From assembly GCA_050186825.1 (NCBI GenBank), contig JBFWYD010000021.1, positions 75,039 through 139,038 on the forward strand: 64,000 bases of DNA, written 5' to 3'. Below, one piece after another: positions 45,454 to 54,410 of this stretch (position 1 is its first letter; each line of letters opens with the position of its first letter). The notes below the pieces were generated by a model. It was not told where the DNA came from. It was given only the letters and a program-made list of their open reading frames with translations, and made no database searches. The stretch is from NORP233 sp050186825 (lineage in GTDB: Bacteria; Planctomycetota; J058). The position numbers were made by a program, and so were the translations under genes.

Positions 45454-46332
45454 GTGCGTCACCTGCCCGTCCAGCTGCTGCCCGTCCCGCTGCTGCCCGT
45501 CCCGCTGCTGCCCGTCCCGCTGCTGCCCGTCCCGCTGCTGCTCGTCCCGCTGCTGCTCGTCCCGCTGCTGCTCGCCGCGTCCCCGGCCCTGGCCGCGGAG
45601 CGGCCCTGGAACACCCCCGCGGCGCGGGAGGACGCGGCCCAGGTGCTCCAGCGCGTGCAGGCCCTGGTGCGCGAGACCGAGCGCGGCGACGCGCGCCCGG
45701 CCGTGGCCGCGCTCGACGACCCGAGCTGGATCCTGCGGCGCGTGGCCGCGCTGCGCCTGGGCGCCCTCGGCCTCGCGCCGGAGCTGGCCGACGCGCTCGC
45801 CCGCGCGGCCGTTCCGGGCGCGCCGCCCCTGGCGCGCAGCGCCGAGGCCCGACGCGCGGCCGAGGCCCTGACGGTGCGCGAGCCCGAGGCCATGCCGGTC
45901 CCGGAGGTCTCCGCGGGCGACGCCGCGCGGGTCGTGTGCAGCGTGGTCACCCTCTACGTGCGCGAGGGCAAGGAGCAGCAGCCCGCCCGGCGCGCGCTCC
46001 TCGCGGGGCTGCTCGCCTATCGCGCCGCGCTCTTTGAGGCCCGCGACCGCGGCTTCCTGGCCCAGGTCCTGCTCGAGGCCCTCGACCCCGCGCTCGTGCT
46101 CCCCGAGCTGGGGTTGAAGCAGCCCGCCGACGTGGCCAAGGAGGGCGGGCGGGCCCTGTTCCGCTGGTTCGAGCAGAACGAGGCCTACCTCTTCTGGCAT
46201 CCGCGCGGGCGGGTGTTCCTGGTCGACCGCGCGGCGCGCGAGGCGCAGCAGGGGACCGAGGCCTACCGGAAGGGGCATCCCTGGGCGAAGGGCGAGGGCC
46301 CCGCGGCGCCGCGGGAGCGACCCCAGAAGTAG
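45454..46332 (+). CDS. Exported protein with repeat-built signal peptide
   Basis: 292 aa from GTG 45454, preceded by AGGAGG. The signal peptide is remarkable: seven LLPVP/LLLVP pentapeptides encoded by a 15-bp minisatellite (45475-45579), ending in AASPALAA (cleavage near residue 46-48). The mature part is helical and Ala/Arg/Leu-rich, with two HEAT-like helical pairs (DDPSWILRRVAALRLGALGL) and a C-terminal region ending in a charged tail. No catalytic motif. The PPIase gene follows after 63 bases on the same strand and both proteins are exported, so a shared envelope role is possible. Confidence 0.75.
   Translation: MRHLPVQLLPVPLLPVPLLPVPLLPVPLLLVPLLLVPLLLAASPALAAERPWNTPAAREDAAQVLQRVQALVRETERGDARPAVAALDDPSWILRRVAALRLGALGLAPELADALARAAVPGAPPLARSAEARRAAEALTVREPEAMPVPEVSAGDAARVVCSVVTLYVREGKEQQPARRALLAGLLAYRAALFEARDRGFLAQVLLEALDPALVLPELGLKQPADVAKEGGRALFRWFEQNEAYLFWHPRGRVFLVDRAAREAQQGTEAYRKGHPWAKGEGPAAPRERPQK
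45475..45579. repeat. 15-bp minisatellite in a signal peptide, seven units
   Basis: Four CTGCTGCCCGTCCCG units, two CTGCTGCTCGTCCCG units and one CTGCTGCTCGCCGCG unit in direct succession encode the hydrophobic core of the signal peptide. Copy-number change would lengthen or shorten the h-region in steps of five residues. Confidence 0.97.
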
Positions 46333-46395
46333 CGTGCTAACGTTGCGCCTCCCTGCGCCTGGACCCGACCGGGGGGCCAGGGCCAAGGAGCCGCC

Positions 46396-47403
46396 ATGAT
46401 TCGCCCGCTCGCGCCGACCCTCCTCGCGCTGCCCCTCCTGCTGGCCCTGCCCGCCGCCGCGCAGCCGGCGCCGCCCCCGCCCGAGACCGCGCCCTTCAAG
46501 GTCGAGCTGAGCCTCGCCAAGGCCAAGCTGACCCTGGGCGAGAACGTGTCGCTCAAGGTCAAGGTCACCAACACCGCCGCCACCCCGCAGAAGGCGCGCA
46601 AGATCGCCTACAGCACGCACTCGGTGATCTTCGAGCTCAGCGGCAAGCGCTGGGGGACCGAGGGCAAGGGGCCGCCGCGCTACGTCGGACGCTTCCCGGG
46701 CGGGATCTCGAGCCTCAAGCCCCAGCCTCAGGAGGACCTCGCGCCTGGCGCCTCCTTCGAGGGCGAGCTCGAGCTCCCGACCATCGAGGTCGGCCAGGTC
46801 ACGGTCAAGGCGGTCTACACCGGCTTCGTCCCGCACCCGCGTCAGGCCAAGCGCTCCCCGCCGCCCGTGTTCAGCGAGCCCGTCACCTACGAGGTCGTGC
46901 CCACCGCCGAGGGCGGCAAGTACGCCGTGGCGCGCATGGAGACCAACCACGGCACGATCCGCCTGCGCTTCTACGACGAGGTCGCGCCCGGCCACGTGCG
47001 CAACTTCGTCGCCCTGGCCAAGGCCGGCTTCTACAAGGGGCTGACCTTCCACCGCGTGATCAAGGACTTCATGATCCAGGGCGGCGACCCCGAGGGCACC
47101 GGCAACGGCGGGCCGGGCTGGTCGATCCCGGCCGAGTTCAGCCGCGCCCTGCGCCACCACCCGGGCACGCTGGCCGCGGCGCGCACCAACGTCCCCCACA
47201 GCGCGGGCAGCCAGTTCTACATCTGCCTCGGCAGCCCCAGCCACCTGGACGGCCAGTACACGGTGTTCGGGCAGGTCTACGCTGGGCAGGAGGCGGTGAA
47301 CGCCATCGGCGCGCTGCCCACCACCCAGGACAAGCCGAACACGCCGGCCACGATCAAGGACGTGACGATCGAGTACGTGGCCGAGCAGCCCAAGACCCCC
47401 TGA
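46396..47403 (+). CDS. Exported cyclophilin-type peptidyl-prolyl isomerase
   Basis: 335 aa from ATG 46396. Signal peptide 1-22 (LLALPLLLALPAAA). Residues 30-165 are a beta-sandwich domain (FKVELSLAKAKLTLGENVSLKVKVTN) like intermediary Ig-like folds. The C-terminal cyclophilin domain (about 175-330) has METNHGTIRLRFYDEVAP, GFYKGLTFHRVIKDFMIQGGDPEGTGNGGPG with the catalytic FHRV arginine, ARTNVPHSAGSQFYICL and HLDGQYTVFGQV. Catalyses proline cis-trans isomerisation in the periplasm. The stop codon is inside a hairpin shared with the convergent kinase gene. Confidence 0.93.
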   Translation: MIRPLAPTLLALPLLLALPAAAQPAPPPPETAPFKVELSLAKAKLTLGENVSLKVKVTNTAATPQKARKIAYSTHSVIFELSGKRWGTEGKGPPRYVGRFPGGISSLKPQPQEDLAPGASFEGELELPTIEVGQVTVKAVYTGFVPHPRQAKRSPPPVFSEPVTYEVVPTAEGGKYAVARMETNHGTIRLRFYDEVAPGHVRNFVALAKAGFYKGLTFHRVIKDFMIQGGDPEGTGNGGPGWSIPAEFSRALRHHPGTLAAARTNVPHSAGSQFYICLGSPSHLDGQYTVFGQVYAGQEAVNAIGALPTTQDKPNTPATIKDVTIEYVAEQPKTP

Positions 47404-47419
47404 GCCTGGCTCAGGGGTC
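47394..47419. terminator. Bidirectional hairpin containing both stop codons
   Basis: CCCCTGAGC (47397-47405), loop CTG, GCTCAGGGG (47409-47417). The plus-strand TGA 47401-47403 ends the PPIase gene and the minus-strand TGA 47413-47411 ends the kinase gene; both are in the stem. Confidence 0.75.
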
Positions 47420-49591
47420 GGCGGCGTAGAGCAGGAGCTCGCCCTGGTAGGTCCCCACCGCGATCCGCTGGCCGTCCGGCGAGAGGGCCATCGAGGCCGC
47501 GCGGGGGGGCTTGTTGGCCGGGTGGGGGTGGACGAGGGCTCGAAGGGGCGCCCGTCGCCCCAGGCGGCTCGGCGGCTGGCCGAGGTCCCACACCCCGAGC
47601 GCGTCCATCCCACCGCTGTAGAGCAGGCGGAGGTCCTTGGAGAGGGCCAGCGCCTGGATCATGCCCTCGTGCGCGAGGGTCGCCACCTTGCCCCCCTTGT
47701 TCTCGATCCGCACGAACTCGCACAGGGTGCCGGGCGGGTCCGTCAGCTCCAATTCGAGCAGCTTGCCCATGGTGCAGCCGACGAACAGGCGCCGGCAGTC
47801 CGGCGTGAAGATCAGCGCGCTGGCGAGGGTCGGCGTCTGGAAGGTCAGCCGAGCCTTGGACCCCGCGCGCTCCCAGCGGATCAGGTCCAGCAGGCCGATC
47901 GACTCCTGGCCGCCCTCGCTGTCCTGGTCCGCGTCGACGCCGTAGGCGACGGCCAGGTCCGCGCCGTCCGGAGAGAAGGCGAGCGCCTTGATCGGGTAGC
48001 GGAAGGTGCGCGAGTCGATCGGCGCGGTCCCCGACAGGTCGATCACGTGCAGGAACGAGCCACAGCCGAGGGACAGCAGGGGGCGGGTCGGGTGGGCGGC
48101 GGCCACGTTGGGGCGCAGTCGTGAGACCTCCCGCCCGACCGGCGGCCACTCCGCGAGCCGGTAGGAGCGGAGGGGCGCCGCGCCGCCACCCAGGAAAAGC
48201 TCCCCGTCCTTGAGCGCGCCGCGGTGGGCCGCCTGCGCCAGGGTCAGCTCCTCGGGCGGCTCGTCGTGGGTCCCGCTCCAGCGCGCCAGCTTGCCGCCGC
48301 CCTGCGCCGCGTCGTCGATCGCCGTGACCACGATCGTGCGCGGGTCGGCCCAGAACACGTAGCTCCTCCCGGCGCCTGGCAGCCGGGTGCAGGCCAGCGG
48401 TCCGGAGGCTCGGAGCTTGGAGCGGAGCTCGCGCGCGCTCTCCCGCTGGTCGGCGGGGCTGCGGGGGTTGCTCGCCAGCCAGTGCTCGACCTCCTGGAGC
48501 AGCTGGGCGGAGCGCTGGGGGTTCGGCTCACCCTCCTCCAGTCGGGTCCACGTGCCCTCCAGCCGCTTGAGGGCGTAGCCCGCCTCGCGCAGGCCCTTGC
48601 GCTCGGCGGGGCTCAGGTCGTCCTCCGCGTCGTCCTCCTCCTGCGCGGCCCTCTGTGCCGGCTCGGGGCCGCGGTGCGAGAGCGCGATCCCCACGCCGCC
48701 GCCGAGCAGGGCGAGGACGGCCGCTCCTGCGGCGAGCTTCGCGCGCGCGCCGCCGCGGCGGCGCGGCTTCCAGGCAAGCGGCTCGCCCTCGCGCACCCGC
48801 GCCAGGTCGCGCTCGAGGGCGACCATGTCGAGGTAGCGGTCGGCGGGCGCCTTGGCCATGGCCTTCTCGAGCACGGCGCACAGGTCGGGGGGCGCCGTGG
48901 GGGCGAAGCGCGAGAGCGGGGGCGGGTCGTCGCGCAGGACCGCGGTCAGGATGTTCATGGGCGTCTCGCCCTCGAAGGGCGGGCGCCCGGCCAGGAGCGA
49001 CCAGAGCGTCGCGGCCAGCGAGTAGACGTCGGCGCGCTCGTCCACCTGCTCGCCGCTGGCCTGCTCCGGGGGCATGAAGGCCGGCGTGCCCATCACCGTG
49101 CCCGTCTGGGTCAGCTTCTTCTGCGACTCCGCGTCGCGCGCCAGGCCGAAGTCGGTCAGCACGGGCTCGCCCTGCTCGTCGAGGAGCACGTTGGCCGGCT
49201 TGAGGTCGCGGTGCAGCACGCCCGCCGCGTGGGCGGCCGCCAGCGCGCCCGCGAGCTTGTGGCCGATCTCGGCCACCTCCTCCCAGGCGAGCGGCCGCTC
49301 GCGCGCCCGGCGCGAGAGGGCGCCACCCGAGAGGAAGTCCATGACCAGGTAGGGGCGGCCCGTCCCGTCCATGCCCGCCTCGTAGACGCGCAGCACGTTG
49401 GGGTGCCGGATCCGGGCCATGACCTCGCCCTCGCGCTTGAAGCGCTCGAGCTCCTGGGCCTCCATGTCGCCGAGCACGCGCTTGATCGCGACCTGGCGGT
49501 CGAGCTGCGGGTCGCGGGCCAGGTAGACCACGCCCATCCCGCCGCGGGCCAGCTCCTTGACCAGCTCGAAGCGCGCCAGCGGGTCGTTCAC
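47411..49591 (-). CDS. Ser/Thr protein kinase with propeller-like sensor, 726 aa
   Basis: GTG 49591 overlaps the stop of the preceding kinase gene (GTGA). Kinase domain 8-265: LARGGMGVVYLARD, K37, HRDLKPANVLL (D129), DFGLAR (D147) and MGTPAFMPPEQ, all intact. Basic KPRRRGG then one membrane helix (about 300-321). The C-terminal 400 residues contain WD40/PQQ-like blades (FSPDGADLAVAY, FTPDCRRLFVGCTMGKLLELEL, LSPDGQRIAVGTYQGELLLY). A close paralogue of the kinase encoded just upstream; the kinase start SDPL/NDPL and glycine loop are nearly identical, pointing to gene duplication with divergent sensors. Last gene of the acyl-CoA dehydrogenase operon. Confidence 0.9.
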   Translation of the reverse strand: MNDPLARFELVKELARGGMGVVYLARDPQLDRQVAIKRVLGDMEAQELERFKREGEVMARIRHPNVLRVYEAGMDGTGRPYLVMDFLSGGALSRRARERPLAWEEVAEIGHKLAGALAAAHAAGVLHRDLKPANVLLDEQGEPVLTDFGLARDAESQKKLTQTGTVMGTPAFMPPEQASGEQVDERADVYSLAATLWSLLAGRPPFEGETPMNILTAVLRDDPPPLSRFAPTAPPDLCAVLEKAMAKAPADRYLDMVALERDLARVREGEPLAWKPRRRGGARAKLAAGAAVLALLGGGVGIALSHRGPEPAQRAAQEEDDAEDDLSPAERKGLREAGYALKRLEGTWTRLEEGEPNPQRSAQLLQEVEHWLASNPRSPADQRESARELRSKLRASGPLACTRLPGAGRSYVFWADPRTIVVTAIDDAAQGGGKLARWSGTHDEPPEELTLAQAAHRGALKDGELFLGGGAAPLRSYRLAEWPPVGREVSRLRPNVAAAHPTRPLLSLGCGSFLHVIDLSGTAPIDSRTFRYPIKALAFSPDGADLAVAYGVDADQDSEGGQESIGLLDLIRWERAGSKARLTFQTPTLASALIFTPDCRRLFVGCTMGKLLELELTDPPGTLCEFVRIENKGGKVATLAHEGMIQALALSKDLRLLYSGGMDALGVWDLGQPPSRLGRRAPLRALVHPHPANKPPRAASMALSPDGQRIAVGTYQGELLLYAADP

Positions 49592-51918
49592 GGGCCGGTC
49601 TCGGGGTGCGCGGCGTAGATCAGGACCACCCCCTCCTTGGTGCCCACGAGCAGGCGCTCGCCGTCCCACGTGACCGAGGCCCCCCGCAGCGCGCGCGCGC
49701 CTGGCTCCGCCCCGGGCGGCAGCGGCCAGGGGATGCGCCGCAGCAGCTTGCGGCCGGGGCGCTCCCACTCGGCCAGGGACTCGTCGCCGGCGGAGAACAG
49801 CCTTGTCCCGTCGGGGGAGAGCGCCAGCCCGTTGAGGATCTTGTCGTGCGCGCGGTCCATGCCCTGCGCGTGCAGGACGGGGTCCACGTACTCGCGCACC
49901 GACTCCTGGCCAGTGGGCCCGAGCTCGTGCACCTGCCCGAGCTGGAGCCCGACCGCGACCGAGCCATCGGGGGCGACCGCGAGCGCGAAGCCGACGTTGG
50001 GGGTGTCGACGTCGTAGACCTCTGCGAGACCCGGCCAGCGCAGGCAGCGCACGTGCCCCAGCGCGTCCGAGCTCGGCCCCTCGCCCTCCCGCGGCTCGCC
50101 GCGGCGGCGGCGCCGTCGCTCGCGCCGGCGGTCTCCCTTGGACTCGAGGCCCTGGCGCTCGCCGTAGGCCACGTAGAGGCGGTCCCCGTTCGGCGAGAAG
50201 GCCACCGCCTCGCCCTGGAAGTCGAGCTGCGCGTGGCCGGTGAAGCCCAGCTCGGGGCTCACGACCAGGGCGTCGGCGGCGTCCGCGACCGCGAAGGCCA
50301 GCCCCTGCGGGTGCCGCGCCATGCCGTGATGGTTGCGCCCCAGGTTCCCCAGCTCGGTCACGCTGCGGATCCCCCCGTGGCGCAGGTCCGCGAGCGGCAC
50401 GGCCAGCAGGTCGTGCCCGCTCCCCACCAGCAGACAGCCGCCCCGCTCGTTCAGGGCGCCCGTGACCGCGCTCAGCCCCGTGCGCAGCACCTCGGGCGCG
50501 GTCCCCCCGCCAGGGGTCCAGCTCGCGAGCAGGCCGCCGCTCTTGGCGCTGTCCCCGGGGTTCTCGCGCCTGGCCCGCCTGGCCTCGCCCTCGCGGAGGG
50601 CGTCGCCTAGGAGGAGATAGCCGTCGCCCCAGCGCAGCGGGGTCAGCTCCAGGCCGGTGAAGGTCTCGGGCACGGGGAGCTGGCACCAGAACAGCGGCGT
50701 GTCGCGCCGCAGCTCCTGGCGGCGCGCGAGCGCCTCCCGGCGCCGGGGGGTGTCCTGGGGCCAGCGCTTCAGCCACTCGTCGAGGCCCTGCAGCGCGGCG
50801 CAGCGCGCGTAGACGTCCGCGCTCCGGGCGCGGGGGAGCAGCTCGCGCGCGAGCTTCTCCTCGGCCAGGTCCTGCTCGTGCTGGCGCCGCCTGGCCTCGA
50901 GCTCCTCGCCGTGCTTCCGATCCTTGCGCGCCTCCTCCTCCTCGAGCGCGCTCCGCTCGGCCTCCTTCTGGGCCGCGGCGGCCGCGGCCGCGTCGTGGCC
51001 GCGCTTCCAGAGCGTCCAGCCCCCGCCGCCCGTCGCGCCGAGCAGCGCGAGGGCCGCGGCCAGGAACAGCGGCCAGCGCGGGCGCGGGGGGCGGACCCAG
51101 GTCAGGGGCTCGCCCCGGCGCGCGCGCTGGAGGTCGCGCCGGAGCGCGGTCATGTCCGGGTAGCGGTCGGCCGCGTCCTTGGCCAGGGTCCGCATCACGA
51201 GGGCCGCGAGGTCGGGCGGGGTGTCGGGCGCCCGCTCCGCGAGCGGAGGCGGGGGCTCGCTGATCACCCGCTTGACCACCTGCACGAGCGAGTCGCCCTC
51301 GAAGGGCGGGGCGCCGGCGAGCAGCGCGTAGAGCGTGGCCCCCAGCCCGTAGACGTCGCCGCGCTCGTCCACCGTCTCGCCGCCCGCCTGCTCGGGCGGC
51401 ATGTAGGAGGGCGTGCCCATCAGGTCGCCGGACTGGGTCAGGCGCTGGATCGCCTGGGAGTCACGGGCCAGCCCGAAGTCGGTGAGCACGGGCTCGCCCT
51501 GCCCGTCGAGGAGCACGTTGGCCGGCTTGAGGTCGCGATGGAGCACGCCCAGGTCGTGGGCGTGGGCCAGCGCGTCCGCGAGCTTCTCGCCGATCTCGGC
51601 CACCTCCTCCCAGGGGAGCGGCCCGGTGCGCAGCCGCGCCTCGAGCGAGGCGCCCTCCAGGAAGTCGAGCACGAGGAAGGGCCGGCCTGCGGCGTCGGTG
51701 CCGCCCTCGTGGACGCCCACGATGTTGCGGTGGCTGAGCCGGCCCAGCACCTCACCCTCGCGGCGGAAGCGGCCCAGCTCGTGTTCGCCGACCTCGCCGA
51801 GGATGACCTTGATCGCGACCTGGCGGTCGAGCTGCGGGTCCCGGGCCAGGTAGACCACGCCCATGCCGCCGCGCGCCAGCTCGCGCTCGACCTGGTAGCG
51901 GCTGAGGGGGTCGCTCAA
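49588..51918 (-). CDS. Ser/Thr protein kinase with coiled coil and propeller, 776 aa
   Basis: TTG 51918 overlaps the stop of the acyl-CoA dehydrogenase gene (TTGA). Kinase 8-265 with K37, HRDLKPANVLL (D129), DFGLAR (D147) and MGTPSYMPPEQ; active by motif. One membrane helix (about 302-322), a charged coiled coil (about 330-390, EEEEARKDRKHGEELEARR), then a WD40-like propeller to the end with LSPDGTRLFSAGDESLAEW and VTWDGERLLVGTKEGVVLIY. An Arg-rich insertion RRRERRRRRR lies near 610. Tandem paralogue of the next kinase. Coupled translation with two acyl-CoA dehydrogenases suggests regulation related to acyl-CoA metabolism, but this is only inference. Confidence 0.9.
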   Translation of the reverse strand: MSDPLSRYQVERELARGGMGVVYLARDPQLDRQVAIKVILGEVGEHELGRFRREGEVLGRLSHRNIVGVHEGGTDAAGRPFLVLDFLEGASLEARLRTGPLPWEEVAEIGEKLADALAHAHDLGVLHRDLKPANVLLDGQGEPVLTDFGLARDSQAIQRLTQSGDLMGTPSYMPPEQAGGETVDERGDVYGLGATLYALLAGAPPFEGDSLVQVVKRVISEPPPPLAERAPDTPPDLAALVMRTLAKDAADRYPDMTALRRDLQRARRGEPLTWVRPPRPRWPLFLAAALALLGATGGGGWTLWKRGHDAAAAAAAQKEAERSALEEEEARKDRKHGEELEARRRQHEQDLAEEKLARELLPRARSADVYARCAALQGLDEWLKRWPQDTPRRREALARRQELRRDTPLFWCQLPVPETFTGLELTPLRWGDGYLLLGDALREGEARRARRENPGDSAKSGGLLASWTPGGGTAPEVLRTGLSAVTGALNERGGCLLVGSGHDLLAVPLADLRHGGIRSVTELGNLGRNHHGMARHPQGLAFAVADAADALVVSPELGFTGHAQLDFQGEAVAFSPNGDRLYVAYGERQGLESKGDRRRERRRRRRGEPREGEGPSSDALGHVRCLRWPGLAEVYDVDTPNVGFALAVAPDGSVAVGLQLGQVHELGPTGQESVREYVDPVLHAQGMDRAHDKILNGLALSPDGTRLFSAGDESLAEWERPGRKLLRRIPWPLPPGAEPGARALRGASVTWDGERLLVGTKEGVVLIYAAHPETGP

Positions 51919-53156
51919 CCGCCGGCGCCCCGCGGGGCGTCCTTGAAGATCCGCCGCGAGATCACGAGCTTCTGGATCTGGCCGGTGCCCTCGAAGATGT
52001 CCCACACCTTCTGGTCGCGGTAGAGCTTCTCGACCAGGCGCTCGCGCCGCACGCCCTCGGGCCCGAGCACCTCGATCGCGGCCGAGGTCACGCGGTCGAC
52101 CATCTTGCCGCTGAAGGCCTTGCTCATGGAGGACTCCTTGGCGTTCTCGCGCTCGAGGTCGAGCAGCCAGGCGGCCTTCCAGCAGAGGTAACGCGCGGTC
52201 TCGATCTCCTGCTCCATCCAGTCGAGCCGGTCCCGCAGGCGCTGGTAGCGGGCGGTGTGCTGCGAGAGCGCGTAGTGCTCCTTGACCCAGTCGCGCGCGA
52301 GCTCCCAGGCGGCGCGCGCGATCCCGACCGCCATGGCGGCGACCATCGGGCGAGTGGCGTCGAAGGTCTTCATGGCCGTCTTGAACCCGCCCTTGGCCGC
52401 CTTGTCGGCGTAGTGCTCCTCGCCGCCGAGCAGGTTCTCGGCCGGGACGCGGCAGTCCTCGAAGCGCTGCCAGGCGGTCTCGCTCGCGAGCAGGCCCATC
52501 TTCTCCTCGAGCTTGGGCACGCTGAACCCGGGCGTGTCGCGCTCGACCACGAAGGCGCGGTGCCCGGCGCGGCCGAGGGTCGGGTCGACCGTGGCGAAGA
52601 CCACGGTCCACTCGGCCTTCTTGCCGTTCGTGATGAAGAACTTGTCCCCGTTCAGCACCCAGTGGTCGCCGTCCTTGCGGCAGGTGGTGCGCAGGTTCTT
52701 GGCGTCGCTGCCCGCGCCCGGCTCGGTCAGCGCGTAGGCGCCGAACTTGAAGCTGCCGGGGGTGAAGGGGGCCAGGAAGCGCTCGCGCTGCTCCGGCGTC
52801 CCCGTGAACTGCACGGGCGGGCCGCCCAGCCCGGGGCCGGGCATGTTGAGCACGGCCGCGGGGTCGCCCCAGGCCAGCTCCTCGATCGCCACGAGCATCG
52901 AGCGGTACTTGTAGCTCGGCCCCTTGCGCTCCTTCTTCTCCGCGTGCGGCTCCTGCGCCTCCCCCGGCATCGTCGCCATGGCGCCGCCGCTGCCCGAGCC
53001 GAGGCCGAACCGCTGGCAGGCCTCGATGAACTTGGGGTGCGGCCCCTTGAGCTGCTCGGACTCGAGCGCGTGGGGGCGGAGGTAGGTCTCGGCGAACATC
53101 CGCGACATGTCGCGGACCTGGCGCAGCTTGGCGGGGAGCTCGAGGTCGAAGGTCAC
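51915..53156 (-). CDS. Acyl-CoA dehydrogenase family protein (second of pair)
   Basis: 413 aa from GTG 53156, overlapping the upstream dehydrogenase stop by 4 bases. FAD-dependent dehydrogenation of an acyl-CoA thioester. Family motifs: AYALTEPGAGSDAKNLRTTC (substrate/FAD segment), WVLNGDKFFITNGKKAEWTVVFA, GFSVPKLEEKMGLLASETAWQRFEDCRVP, and the C-terminal IEVLGPEGVRRERLVEKLYRDQKVWDIFEGTGQIQKLVISR with the FEGT(G) motif; E in WDIFEGTGQIQ lies at the position of the catalytic glutamate in MCAD-type enzymes. Substrate chain length unknown. Precedes the two kinase genes in the same operon. Confidence 0.93.
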   Translation of the reverse strand: MTFDLELPAKLRQVRDMSRMFAETYLRPHALESEQLKGPHPKFIEACQRFGLGSGSGGAMATMPGEAQEPHAEKKERKGPSYKYRSMLVAIEELAWGDPAAVLNMPGPGLGGPPVQFTGTPEQRERFLAPFTPGSFKFGAYALTEPGAGSDAKNLRTTCRKDGDHWVLNGDKFFITNGKKAEWTVVFATVDPTLGRAGHRAFVVERDTPGFSVPKLEEKMGLLASETAWQRFEDCRVPAENLLGGEEHYADKAAKGGFKTAMKTFDATRPMVAAMAVGIARAAWELARDWVKEHYALSQHTARYQRLRDRLDWMEQEIETARYLCWKAAWLLDLERENAKESSMSKAFSGKMVDRVTSAAIEVLGPEGVRRERLVEKLYRDQKVWDIFEGTGQIQKLVISRRIFKDAPRGAGG

Positions 53157-54304
53157 AGGTCCTCCTCGTCCGCGCCGATCCCGTCGATCAGGCCGACGGT
53201 GCGGGCGTCGCGCATCCACTTCTCGACCGGGTGGTCCTGGATGTAGCCGTGGCCGCCCAGGACCTGCACGGCGTCCGAGCTGACCTCGCGCGCGTAGCGC
53301 ATGGCCTCGTCCAGGGCCTGGCGGGCCAGCTCCAGGCCGGCCGCCTCGCGCTTGTCGAGCGCGGCGGCCGCGCGCCACACCAGGTTGCGGGCGCCCTCGG
53401 TCAGGGTCGCCATGTCGGCCATCATGAAGGCCAGGGCCTGGTGCTCGTAGAGGTAGACGCCGAAGGTCTGGCGCTCGGTGGCGTACTTGAAGGCGTACTC
53501 GGAGGCGGCGCGCATGCAGCCGACCAGGCGCGCGGCGTCGAGCACGCGCTTGCGCGCCACGACCCGCTGGAGCGCGGCGCGCAGCTCGCCGGGCGCGCCC
53601 GTGCCGAGCCGGTCGGCGGCCGGCACCCGCACGCCCTCGAGGTGCAGCGTGGCGTGGCGGGCCGCGCGCAGCCCGAGGGTCCGGTCCGCCTCCTCGGCGC
53701 GCAGGCCGCTCGGGCGCCCGCTCACGGCCAGGAGCACCAGCCGGTCCCAGGGGTCGGGCGCCGCGCTCTGCGGGTCGCGGGCCAGGACCACGGTCAGGTC
53801 GGCCGTCTCGGCTGCCCACACGTAGCGCTTGCGCCCGCGCAGCACCCAGGCGTCGCCGTCCTTGGTGGCGGTGGTCTCGACGGCGGCGGGCGAGATCCCG
53901 AAGGGCCCCTCGACGAAGGCCAGGGTCCCCGAGCGCCTCCAGCCCTCGCCCTCGTCGCCGAAGGGCCCGAGGAGCCGCGCGACCTGCTCGGGGGTCCCGA
54001 GCTCGAGCACGCAGGCCCCCGCGCTGCGCGCGCCCGGGATCGCGGCGGCCACGCCCAGGTCGCCCCAGGCCAGCTCCTCGCTCACGAGCGTCGCCGCGCG
54101 CAGGTCGAGGGAGTCGAGCCCGCCGACCGACTCGGGGAGCACGAGGGTGGTCAGCCCGAGCTCGTGCATGGCCGCGGCCAGGTCGTCCGGGATCCCCTCG
54201 CGTTCGGCCTCGTGCAGGCGCGGTCGCACCTGCTCCTCGGCGAAGGCGTGGACCGCGTCCACGATGTCCTGGAGGTCCTCGCCCAGCTCGAAGGAGATCG
54301 CCAT
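53153..54304 (-). CDS. Acyl-CoA dehydrogenase family protein (first of pair)
   Basis: 383 aa from ATG 54304 (GGGAG upstream), first gene of the leftward operon. Dehydrogenase fold: VHAFAEEQVRPRLHEAEREG, LPESVGGLDSLDLRAATLVSEELAWGDLGVA, LRGRKRYVWAAETADLTVVLA, TLGLRAARHATLHLEGVRVP, and a C-terminal RQTFGVYLYEHQALAFMMADMAT and VQVLGGHGYIQDHPVEKWMRDAR with the GGxGY motif near the FAD/substrate site. The EPGAGSD loop of typical family members is replaced by VEGPFGISPA, so it is more divergent than its neighbour. The two may form a heteromer or act on related substrates. No electron-transfer flavoprotein gene is seen nearby. Confidence 0.9.
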   Translation of the reverse strand: MAISFELGEDLQDIVDAVHAFAEEQVRPRLHEAEREGIPDDLAAAMHELGLTTLVLPESVGGLDSLDLRAATLVSEELAWGDLGVAAAIPGARSAGACVLELGTPEQVARLLGPFGDEGEGWRRSGTLAFVEGPFGISPAAVETTATKDGDAWVLRGRKRYVWAAETADLTVVLARDPQSAAPDPWDRLVLLAVSGRPSGLRAEEADRTLGLRAARHATLHLEGVRVPAADRLGTGAPGELRAALQRVVARKRVLDAARLVGCMRAASEYAFKYATERQTFGVYLYEHQALAFMMADMATLTEGARNLVWRAAAALDKREAAGLELARQALDEAMRYAREVSSDAVQVLGGHGYIQDHPVEKWMRDARTVGLIDGIGADEEDL

Positions 54305-54382
54305 TCGCAGCTCCCTGGGTCCCTTGGGGTCGAGTGACCATAGCGAGCCGCCCGGCGCCAGCAAAGCCCACCCGGACCCGCG

Positions 54383-54388
54383 TATGAT
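54383..54388 (+). promoter_or_regulatory. Candidate -10 box TATGAT before pseudokinase gene
   Basis: TATGAT, 22 bases before GTG 54411, with the GGGGAGGG ribosome binding site between. It lies in the 106-bp divergent region shared with the acyl-CoA dehydrogenase operon. Confidence 0.4.
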
Positions 54389-54410
54389 CCGCCCCCCGCG
54401 GGGAGGGCTC

